This document shows positions 14,275 through 21,583 of a DNA stretch of 22,641 nucleotides, one piece after another. Within the stretch, counting starts at the first letter, position 1. The number at the start of each line of letters is the position of its first letter. The stretch covers positions 1 to 22,641 of the forward strand of contig DASRWB010000014.1 in assembly GCA_035654775.1 (NCBI GenBank), in the 5' to 3' direction. Below the pieces are notes generated by a model. It did no database searches. It was not told where the DNA came from and saw only the letters and a program-made list of their open reading frames with translations. The translations under genes and the position numbers were made by a program. Source of the stretch: HKST-UBA85 sp035654775. GTDB taxonomy: Bacteria; Bacteroidota; Bacteroidia; Flavobacteriales; Flavobacteriaceae.

Positions 14275-15507
14275 ATGTCTAAAGTAGAATTAGAATGCTC
14301 ATTTTGTGGCAGGAAAAAACCGGAAACCAATTTACTTATCGCCGGCTTGGATGCTCATATATGCGACCGCTGTATTGAACAAGCTCACGGGATTGTATTG
14401 GAAGAATCCAAGCAAAGCGATAACAGCGATTTATCGGCAGAACTTATGCTGCGTAAACCGCAACAAATAAAAGCATTCTTAGACGAATACATTATTGGAC
14501 AGGAAACCACTAAAAAAATAATGTCTGTCGCCGTGTATAACCATTACAAAAGACTCTTGCAAGCTCCTACAGATGACGATATAGACATTCAAAAAAGTAA
14601 CATTATCATGGTAGGCCAAACCGGAACCGGAAAAACCCTGATGGCCAAAACCGTAGCCCGTATGCTTAATGTGCCTCTTGCCATTGTAGATGCTACCGTA
14701 CTGACCGAAGCAGGCTATGTAGGCGAAGATGTGGAAAGCATACTTACCCGCTTACTCCAGGCTGCAGATTACAATCTGGAAAAAGCTGAAAAAGGGATTG
14801 TGTTTATTGATGAAATTGATAAAATAGCCCGAAAAAGTGACAACCCATCCATCACAAGAGATGTTTCCGGCGAAGGCGTACAACAGGCCTTACTGAAGCT
14901 TCTGGAAGGTACCGTAGTAAACGTGCCGCCAAAAGGTGGCCGTAAACATCCCGATCAAAAATTTATTGAAGTAAATACCGAAAACATCTTATTTATCGCC
15001 GGTGGTGCTTTTGATGGTATAGAACGTCACATTTCCAAAAGACTAAACATGCAGGCCGTAGGGTACAGCGCCTCAAAAAAAGAAGAAATTGTAGACAAAG
15101 AAAACCTGCTGCAATACATCATACCCAAAGACCTTAAAGACTTTGGACTTATCCCGGAAATCATTGGCCGATTGCCGGTATTAACCCACATGGACCCATT
15201 GGATAAAAGTACACTGCGTGCCATTTTAACCGAACCCAAAAATGCCATCATTAAGCAGTACACCAAACTTTTTGCGATGGACGATATTGAATTCTCCATC
15301 ACTGACGGCGCTTTGGATTTTATCGTGGAAAAGGCCATTGAATACAGACTAGGTGCTCGCGGATTGCGCTCCTTATGTGAAGAAATACTTACCGACGCTA
15401 TGTTTGAACTACCCAGTAGTGATGAAAAAGCCCTGAAAGTAACCCAAGCTTATGCCGAGGAAAAACTCACCAAAACTTCGCTGAAAAAGCTTAAAGCGGT
15501 TTCGTAA
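14275..15507 (+). CDS. clpX: ATP-dependent Clp protease ATP-binding subunit ClpX
   Basis: The 410-residue AAA+ unfoldase recognises and threads substrates into ClpP. An N-terminal zinc-binding domain has Cys8, Cys11, Cys30 and Cys33. Walker A is G-Q-T-G-T-G-K-T (114-121), the substrate-gripping pore loop is G-Y-V-G (147-150), Walker B is V-F-I-D-E-I-D (176-182), the RKH loop is at about 223-225, and sensor 2 is G-A-R-G-L-R. The ClpP-docking IGF loop is V-G-Y at residues 262-264. Length is normal. It follows clpP in the same direction, and a spacer with a hairpin follows its stop codon. Confidence 0.97.
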   Translation: MSKVELECSFCGRKKPETNLLIAGLDAHICDRCIEQAHGIVLEESKQSDNSDLSAELMLRKPQQIKAFLDEYIIGQETTKKIMSVAVYNHYKRLLQAPTDDDIDIQKSNIIMVGQTGTGKTLMAKTVARMLNVPLAIVDATVLTEAGYVGEDVESILTRLLQAADYNLEKAEKGIVFIDEIDKIARKSDNPSITRDVSGEGVQQALLKLLEGTVVNVPPKGGRKHPDQKFIEVNTENILFIAGGAFDGIERHISKRLNMQAVGYSASKKEEIVDKENLLQYIIPKDLKDFGLIPEIIGRLPVLTHMDPLDKSTLRAILTEPKNAIIKQYTKLFAMDDIEFSITDGALDFIVEKAIEYRLGARGLRSLCEEILTDAMFELPSSDEKALKVTQAYAEEKLTKTSLKKLKAVS

Positions 15508-15752
15508 AACACAAGAGATAAGAAAAGCTCCCAAAAACACAAAAAGCCACTCTACATAGAGTGACTTATATGATTTGTTGGTTTGGATTTTTTAATTAAT
15601 AATTCAACATTATACTGTGTATGTTGGATTAATCTGTAGTAAACATAACCTAATTTTTGTTAATCCAAAAAACAGAAACCGTTTTTTGGACTAACTACGG
15701 TTTATTTTCGGTGTAGCAAAAATAAAATCATTTTTTTTCGATTAACTACAGC
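15508..15752. repeat. Convergent intergenic spacer with inverted and degenerate direct repeats
   Basis: No gene is visible in these 245 A+T-rich bases between the ends of clpX and the GH3-like gene. GTTAATCCAAAAAAC (15659-15673) and GTTTTTTGGACTAAC (15681-15695) form an inverted repeat with a seven-base loop and one mismatch in 15. AATTCAACAT (15601-15610) and ATGTTGGATT (15621-15630) form another. A motif like TTGGAYTAA followed by CTAC or GTAG recurs at 15624, 15686 and, as TTCGATTAACTACAGCC, at 15737. The origin could be a decayed small repeat element, regulator sites or an unannotated RNA. Convergent ends leave little need for promoters here. Confidence 0.5.
15541..15567. terminator. Hairpin after clpX, likely terminator used from both sides
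   Basis: CACTCTA (15548-15554) and TAGAGTG (15557-15563) pair perfectly across a two-base gap and extend outward past one mismatch by AAG/CTT. Reading the minus strand, the stem runs into GCTTTTTGTGTTTTT, a good terminator tail for the GH3-like gene. On the plus strand it is 40 bases after clpX but lacks a close T run. Confidence 0.55.
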
Positions 15753-17267
15753 CTAGCCGTTTAACTGCAAAAGCGCTTCCATATAATCTCGTGTATTGGA
15801 CAATCGGGGAACTTTGTGTTGTCCGCCCAATTTGTTTTGGGTTTTTAGCCAGTCATAAAACAATCGTTCCCGGGCAAGATGTACCGTGGGTTTGTTCAAG
15901 GTCATGTTATTATAACGCTTGGCTTCATAGTCAGAATTAAGCGATTTTAAAGCATTGTCCAGCAGTTCGTTAAAATAATGCAGGTCTTTGGGTGGGGTTT
16001 TAAATTCTATCAGCCATTCGTGCGCTCCTTTTTCCCGACCTTCCATAAAAATAGGAGCTACAGTATAATCTACAATTTCCGACTTGGTTTTCTTGCATAC
16101 TTTCCGCAAGGCTTCCTCAGCATTTTCTATAATCAGTTCTTCGCCAAATACATTAATGTGATGCTTGGTGCGCCCCGTTACTTTTATGCGGTAGGGTTGG
16201 GTTGAAGTAAATTTAATGGTATCGCCTATTTTGTACCGCCATAAGCCGGCATTTGTAGTGATAATCACGGCGTAATTTTTACCTACTTCTACTTCACTTA
16301 ACGGAATGATTTTTTCTGATGAAGTAGCATAGGTATCCATGGGGATAAACTCATAAAAAATCCCGTAATCCAGCATCAGCAATAGTTCACTGGAATAATT
16401 CTGGTCTTGAATGGCAAAAAAGCCTTCCGAAGCATTGTAAATTTCATAATATTTAAACGTATTGCGCGGCAGGAGTTTTTTATATTGGTCTGCATATGGA
16501 ATAAAACTTACCCCGCCGTGAAAATACACCTCCAGGTTAGGCCAGATTTCAAACAGATGTTCTTTTCCGGTTTTGGCAAGTACATTGTGAAGCAAAACCA
16601 GCATCCATGAAGGTACGCCTGCAAGACTGGTTACGTTTTCCTGAATGGTTTCGTTTACAATAGCTTCCATTTTACTTTCCCATTCGCTCATCAGCGACAC
16701 CTTGTTACTCGGTGTGCTGCTGAATTCGGCCCAAAAAGGCATGTTGTCTATCAGTATGGCCGACAAATCCCCGAAAACCGTGCCGTTTTCTTTATACAGT
16801 TCTTTACTGCCACCCAAACGTAAACTCTTGCCGGTAAACAACTGTGAGTCTTCGTTGTTATTTAAATACATACACAGCAAATCCTTACTGGCTGCATAAT
16901 GACAATCCTCTAAAGAAGCTGTTGTTACCGGAATAAATTTGCTTTTGGCATTGGTAGTGCCGCTGGATTTGGCAAACCACTTTATCGGTTTGGGCCAGAA
17001 AATATTGCTCTCTCCATTACGCGAACGTTCAATAAGTTCGCTGTAGTCTTCATAGGTGGAAACAGGTACACGCGAGGCAAAATCGGCGTAACGGGTTATG
17101 TCCTTAAACCCGTATTGCCTTCCTATTTCGGTATCTTCAGCTATGGAAATCAGGTTTAAAAGCAACTCGTTTTGCACTTCGTTGGGGTATTTTAAAAAAA
17201 GCTCTATTTGATGAAAACGTTTTTTTAAAAACCAGGAAGCAATCGAATTTACTAGCGGTATAGCCAT
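15753..17267 (-). CDS. GH3 auxin-responsive promoter family protein (acyl-adenylating type)
   Basis: The 504-residue protein belongs to the GH3 branch of adenylate-forming (ANL) enzymes, known from plants as acyl acid-amido synthetases that adenylate a carboxylate and join it to an amino acid. The three ATP/AMP motifs are visible: S-S-G-T-T-N-A-K-S-K-F-I-P-V (101-114), Y-N-A-S-E-G-F-F-A (277-285) and Y-K-I-G-D (345-349), followed by the hinge before the C-terminal domain (F-G-E-E-L). Length is normal. Bacterial members are widespread in Bacteroidota but their substrates are largely unknown, so no plant-hormone role is implied. I chose Met at 17267 (M-A-I-P-L-V-N-S-I-A-S-W-F) over 17315 because homologues begin there. 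Confidence 0.88.
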   Translation of the reverse strand: MAIPLVNSIASWFLKKRFHQIELFLKYPNEVQNELLLNLISIAEDTEIGRQYGFKDITRYADFASRVPVSTYEDYSELIERSRNGESNIFWPKPIKWFAKSSGTTNAKSKFIPVTTASLEDCHYAASKDLLCMYLNNNEDSQLFTGKSLRLGGSKELYKENGTVFGDLSAILIDNMPFWAEFSSTPSNKVSLMSEWESKMEAIVNETIQENVTSLAGVPSWMLVLLHNVLAKTGKEHLFEIWPNLEVYFHGGVSFIPYADQYKKLLPRNTFKYYEIYNASEGFFAIQDQNYSSELLLMLDYGIFYEFIPMDTYATSSEKIIPLSEVEVGKNYAVIITTNAGLWRYKIGDTIKFTSTQPYRIKVTGRTKHHINVFGEELIIENAEEALRKVCKKTKSEIVDYTVAPIFMEGREKGAHEWLIEFKTPPKDLHYFNELLDNALKSLNSDYEAKRYNNMTLNKPTVHLARERLFYDWLKTQNKLGGQHKVPRLSNTRDYMEALLQLNG

Positions 17268-17343
17268 TATTTTATTTGTATCTTTAAAAACTAAAAATAA
17301 GATTTTTTTTAACAATTTATCTCCATATAAACATTAAAAATAC

Positions 17344-18138
17344 ATGAAATTTCAAGGGGTACTTACCAAAATGGATACCGAGTTTGCACAGCCTATTCAG
17401 TATTATCTGGTTTTTGATTCAGATTTTCTAAACGTAAACCAGCTGCTGAACAAAACAGTAAACATCGACTTTGTAAAATATCAATGTCTGAATTGTAAGC
17501 TGGATAAACCCATCTATAGACAAGGATTTTGCAAAAGCTGTTTTTTTGAAGTACCACAGGCTGCCGACTGGGTTATGAAACCCGAGTTGAGTAAAGCTCA
17601 TTTAGATATTGAAGAAAGAGATTTAGCCTTTGAAAAACAAGTACAGTTACAACCGCATATTGTGTATCTGGCCAATTCCAGCAATGTAAAAGTCGGTGTG
17701 ACGCGAAAAAACCAAATCCCTACCCGGTGGATAGACCAAGGTGCGCACGAAGCTATAGAAATTGTAGAAGTGCCCAACCGCTACCTGGCCGGGATAACCG
17801 AAGTGGCTCTGAAAGAACACGTAAGCGATAAAACCAACTGGCGTACCATGCTTAAAAATGAAATAAAAGATGAAGATTTGGTACAGTGGCGCGAACGCTT
17901 AAAACCGTACATTCCTGATGAAGCGAAAGACTATTTTATCGAAACCAATACGGAAACCAACCTACAGTTTCCGGTAATCAAATATCCTGAAAAACTAAAT
18001 TCCCTTAACCTACAAAAAACACCTCATTACCGAGGAATACTGAAAGGCATTAAAGGGCAATACCTCATTTTTGATGACGATACCGTATTTAATGTGCGCG
18101 GGAGCGAAGGCTATGTAGTGGCTATTTCGGTGGAGTAG
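17344..18138 (+). CDS. DUF2797 family protein, zinc ribbon plus GIY-YIG-like core
   Basis: The 264-residue soluble protein has a four-cysteine zinc site (Cys48, Cys51, Cys63, Cys66; C-L-N-C and C-K-S-C). The central segment at about 105-160 reads H-I-V-Y-L-A, V-K-V-G-V-T, T-R-W-I-D-Q-G-A and I-T-E-V-A-L-K-E-H. This order resembles the GIY-YIG nuclease core: first Tyr strand, second Gly strand, Arg helix, Glu helix. The C-terminal 35 residues form a separate beta unit ending V-F-N-V-R-G-S-E-G-Y-V-V. The family has no assigned function that I can recall; nucleic-acid binding or cleavage is an inference. It is divergent from the GH3-like gene and its end overlaps the AsmA-like gene by 17 bases. 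Confidence 0.82.
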   Translation: MKFQGVLTKMDTEFAQPIQYYLVFDSDFLNVNQLLNKTVNIDFVKYQCLNCKLDKPIYRQGFCKSCFFEVPQAADWVMKPELSKAHLDIEERDLAFEKQVQLQPHIVYLANSSNVKVGVTRKNQIPTRWIDQGAHEAIEIVEVPNRYLAGITEVALKEHVSDKTNWRTMLKNEIKDEDLVQWRERLKPYIPDEAKDYFIETNTETNLQFPVIKYPEKLNSLNLQKTPHYRGILKGIKGQYLIFDDDTVFNVRGSEGYVVAISVE

Positions 18139-20722
18139 TAACCGAATCTTTTTGTTTTTTGTTCTTATTCAAAAGACCACCCAATACATTTTTTACTTCG
18201 TCAACTACATTGGGTGCAGAGGTTGAAGCCTCCGTAGTGTCTGACGAGGTTTCCGGAGGTGCTCCAAGGTCGCCTAGCAAATCTTTTATTTTGTTACTTC
18301 CCGCTTGCATCAGTTTTTGTTTTTCAATTTCAATCAGCTTGGTCGTAAGGGTTTTAACACTTTCTGATAAATTTGTATTTACCACAGGATGGGTAAATGT
18401 TCCGGAAATACCGGCTTGAACAGGTATAGAAACGGCGTCCACTTCCGGGTCGTTTATTTTTCCGATTAGACGGTTTACTTCACTTCCCAGATATTTTGCC
18501 GGAACGTCAAGTGTCAACCGGTAATCAAGTGCCTGATCAAAACCATGTTCGCCGCTTACGGTAATAGCAATGTCTTGATAAGCAAACGTAAAAGGAGCTA
18601 CCGATACCTTGCCGTCTGAAAAGTCCAGGCGTGTTTTTACGTCTTTTAAATCCAATGCATTAAAGTCTACAAAACTCAGTTTTTCCTCCAGTGTACCTAG
18701 AAGTTTTTCGTTCTTGGGCGTCACGGAAGAAGTTAAAAGTTCCAGATAAGCATTTCCGCGAAGGCTGGACAGTTTGGGAGTAAACTCGGGTGTCAAGTCC
18801 CCCGAAAGGACAATATCGGTATTCATTGTGCCCTGAAGCAAAGCCGCAATGGGAGCTAAACTTTGAAACAATTCTAAATCTGTAAAAGAAGTGGCAATAT
18901 CAAAGGCTTTGGCGCCCAGAGTAAGGTTGAATTTGGGAGTGCTTTCTCTTGACGATACCGTACCGTCAAGGGCAAGTTTACCATTAAAGAGGTCCGACTG
19001 AAAATTAGTTAAACGCACTTCCTGATCTTTCAGCGTGAGTGTGCCTTCTACATTTTTTAGGTTGAGGTTGTCATAAACTACCGTTTCGGCTTTGGCATGA
19101 AGGGTACAGTCCAGAAATGCAGGAATTTTTAAACCCGGAGTCGATTTTTTGGTCGTATCGGCCGGAGTCATGAAATCATTCACTTCAAAGTGCGTGGAAG
19201 TAACCGTAAAATCGCCTTGCAGCGTGTTGTTACTCAACACAAACCCCATCAGGTTTTTTAAGGTTCCACTAGCGGTTAGGCTGCTGTTTCCGGTTTTTGC
19301 GTCAAAGCGTTTTAGGGTAACCGTGCCGGGAAGAAACGCAACGTCTGCTCGCGAAATATGCATGGGATGATTTAATTCTTCCGAAGAAAAAACAAGATCG
19401 GTCAATTGTAGATTGCCGGAAGAGGTTATCCGCTCATAAGCGTTGGTTTCTATGGCATTAACATCAAAACGGGTTTGCAGGTTACCACTTAAAATTCCGC
19501 TAAGTCCTTTAGTCAATTCCGCTGGATATACCTCTGACAGGTGAGCCAGGTTGAGCGTCCCGTCCAGAGCTGCGTCTACAAGCATATTGTCTGTCAGGTT
19601 TTTTAAAGTGCCTGAAAGTGTAAATTCATCGTTGTCTATTTTAAACCGAAACGTATTGAAGTCAACATAGGTGTCTTCTGCCTTTCCGGTTGTATTTTTT
19701 AGGGAAGTGTCAATCACAATATTCTCCACGCGTTTGGGCAAATCGGGGTATTTAAACGATGCGTTGGCCGATTGGATGGCAATGCTAAATGTAGGGATAA
19801 GCGAATCAGTAAGCATTCCTTTAATCACGCCATTCACCTTAAAATCACCGGTGGTTTCTACCGCATCTATGTTTTTGGAGTAAGCTTCGGGCAGCAGCGC
19901 CAGAAAGTTTTTAAACGAACTTTCGGGGTTGGTAAACGAAATGTCAATTTCCTGACCTTCTTCATGAAGCTTGACAAAGCCTTCAAAAGCTATGGGTAGC
20001 TGGTTTATATACCCTTGATTTTCCTTAAAAGTATACAGGTCGTTGTCCAGGTCCAGCCCAATTAAGGCATCCAGTTTAAGCCGGTTGTTGTTAAGGTAGG
20101 TGGTGCTGTCTTTTGCTAAACTGATATTCGCTTCGGTATGGGTATCCAGAGCTGAGGTTTCTGCTGAAAAGCTTCCTTTGCCATTGTGGTTCAGCTCGCT
20201 TAAATACAACGTCATATCCGAGGTTTCATCTATATAGGTTAGCGCACTGTTACGCAGCGAGTAGTCTTTAATATCAAAAACAAAAGCGTCACCTGTTTTT
20301 GAAACCTCCGTAGTATCAGTATTAAAAATTTGATAGTTAACCTGGTCGTGTTTGTTGGTTTTCAGGGTGAGCAACGCTTCGTTTATATTTACCGAAGTAA
20401 GGATTAGCGGTTCTTCGTCATAATTTTTAAAAAGTTCTTTAATAGGCATAACCAGGCTGATGCTTTTTACTGTGGCAAGGGTTTCCTCTGTAAAGGGTGC
20501 GCGGGTAATTACCTGTAAGTCGTTAAGGGTAAGTTGCGCATTCGGGAAACTGCGCAGTAAACTTAGGTTTGCACCACTGAACGATACCTCTGCATTCACG
20601 TTATGCTCAAAGTAGTTTTTTAAAATAGTTTCTATTTGCGACTGGAAAGCCAAAGGAATCAGTAAAAGAATAACAAGCAGCGTGGTAAGGGTAATGCCGG
20701 CAATTTTTAATGCTTTCTTCAT
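18122..20722 (-). CDS. AsmA-like family protein, large inner-membrane-anchored periplasmic protein
   Basis: The 866-residue protein has one N-terminal transmembrane helix (about 5-27: I-T-L-T-T-L-L-V-I-L-L-L-I-P-L-A) and then a very long periplasmic beta-rich region with the AsmA N-terminal pattern (V-S-F-S-G-A-N-L-S-L-L-R-S-F-P-N-A-Q-L, then L-N-D-L-Q-V). The C-terminal half holds repeats such as L-K-N-L-T-D-N and F-N-G-K-L-A-L-D-G-T-V-S-S, as in AsmA C-terminal domains. AsmA/TamB/YhdP proteins form hydrophobic grooves that carry phospholipid between membranes or help outer-membrane assembly. The low-complexity tail (T/S/K-rich) is normal. It is 87 bases downstream of the queuosine-precursor transporter gene and its 3' end overlaps the convergent DUF2797 gene by 17 bases. 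Confidence 0.88.
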   Translation of the reverse strand: MKKALKIAGITLTTLLVILLLIPLAFQSQIETILKNYFEHNVNAEVSFSGANLSLLRSFPNAQLTLNDLQVITRAPFTEETLATVKSISLVMPIKELFKNYDEEPLILTSVNINEALLTLKTNKHDQVNYQIFNTDTTEVSKTGDAFVFDIKDYSLRNSALTYIDETSDMTLYLSELNHNGKGSFSAETSALDTHTEANISLAKDSTTYLNNNRLKLDALIGLDLDNDLYTFKENQGYINQLPIAFEGFVKLHEEGQEIDISFTNPESSFKNFLALLPEAYSKNIDAVETTGDFKVNGVIKGMLTDSLIPTFSIAIQSANASFKYPDLPKRVENIVIDTSLKNTTGKAEDTYVDFNTFRFKIDNDEFTLSGTLKNLTDNMLVDAALDGTLNLAHLSEVYPAELTKGLSGILSGNLQTRFDVNAIETNAYERITSSGNLQLTDLVFSSEELNHPMHISRADVAFLPGTVTLKRFDAKTGNSSLTASGTLKNLMGFVLSNNTLQGDFTVTSTHFEVNDFMTPADTTKKSTPGLKIPAFLDCTLHAKAETVVYDNLNLKNVEGTLTLKDQEVRLTNFQSDLFNGKLALDGTVSSRESTPKFNLTLGAKAFDIATSFTDLELFQSLAPIAALLQGTMNTDIVLSGDLTPEFTPKLSSLRGNAYLELLTSSVTPKNEKLLGTLEEKLSFVDFNALDLKDVKTRLDFSDGKVSVAPFTFAYQDIAITVSGEHGFDQALDYRLTLDVPAKYLGSEVNRLIGKINDPEVDAVSIPVQAGISGTFTHPVVNTNLSESVKTLTTKLIEIEKQKLMQAGSNKIKDLLGDLGAPPETSSDTTEASTSAPNVVDEVKNVLGGLLNKNKKQKDSVTTPPK

Positions 20723-20809
20723 AGGGTTCGGTTTGTATTACAATGTACGTATAAAATAACCAAATGGTTTCTGAATACACAACATCTTTGATAAAAAGAA
20801 ATCCTTTTT

Positions 20810-21514
20810 TTACAACAGACGCAATTCCTCATTTACCTTAAGCGAAAAGCGTTTCCGGAACAAAAACACTCCCAAATACAGCAACGGCGTATCCAGTAAC
20901 GCAATAAAAAGCTTGAATAAAAACCCGGCTGCCAGTAATCCCGTAAATTTATCCCAGCCAATTTTTCCGAAAGCACAAAGCAAAAACAACACCGTAAAAG
21001 TATCTACAAATTGCGACAACCAGGTAGAAAAGTTATTGCGAAGCCACAAGTGTTTTCCCCGGGTAAGCCGTTTCCAGAAATGGTAAATTTGAATATCGAT
21101 AAACTGCGCCAGCAAATAGGCCATCATACTGGCAAATACGGCAATAGCCGTACTGCCAAAAACAGTGGAGAATAACGAATCCTGAACCGGCGACCACGAA
21201 GTAGCCGGAACCGCATGAGCTGTATATACAATAGCCATAGAAAAAACCGAAGCAAAAATTCCGACAACCACCAGCTGATTGGCGCTTTTCTTTCCGTAAA
21301 TTTCACTAACCAGGTCGGTAATTAAAAAGGTAATTGGATACGGTAAAACCCCTACCGAAATCTCAAAAAGCTTAGCGCCAAAAACTTCGGCATCAATAGG
21401 ATACCAATAGAAAAACTTTTGAAAAATAAGATTGGAAACCACTAGTGAAGTGATAAAAAGCGCGCCCAAAAGCAGGTAAATGCGTTGCGCGGCAAGTTTG
21501 TCTTTAGTAGTCAT
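20810..21514 (-). CDS. yhhQ: Queuosine precursor transporter, YhhQ/VUT family
   Basis: The 234-residue integral membrane protein has about six hydrophobic helices and the family motifs P-I-T-F-L-I-T-D-L-V-S-E-I-Y-G-K-K and N-N-F-S-T-W-L-S-Q-F-V-D-T. YhhQ of Escherichia coli imports 7-cyano-7-deazaguanine (preQ0) for queuosine modification of tRNA; homologues may take preQ1 or other 7-deazapurines. Length fits the family. The gene is divergent from the folK fusion across 69 bases and is followed on the same strand by the AsmA-like gene after 87 bases, so a shared transcript is possible. No queuosine biosynthesis gene is seen in the window. Confidence 0.88.
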   Translation of the reverse strand: MTTKDKLAAQRIYLLLGALFITSLVVSNLIFQKFFYWYPIDAEVFGAKLFEISVGVLPYPITFLITDLVSEIYGKKSANQLVVVGIFASVFSMAIVYTAHAVPATSWSPVQDSLFSTVFGSTAIAVFASMMAYLLAQFIDIQIYHFWKRLTRGKHLWLRNNFSTWLSQFVDTFTVLFLLCAFGKIGWDKFTGLLAAGFLFKLFIALLDTPLLYLGVFLFRKRFSLKVNEELRLL

Positions 21515-21583
21515 ACAATGTGAATAAATACTTTTAGTAAATATAAACTATTAAATTTTCTTTTGTTTATTTTGTCGCTGTTT

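Noticed and set aside
21515..21583. Promoter boxes in the 69-base spacer between yhhQ and folK.
   Set aside because: TTATTTTG on the plus strand and TATATTTA on the minus strand each miss one base of TAnnTTTG and have no TTG at the right distance, so I do not list them as features.
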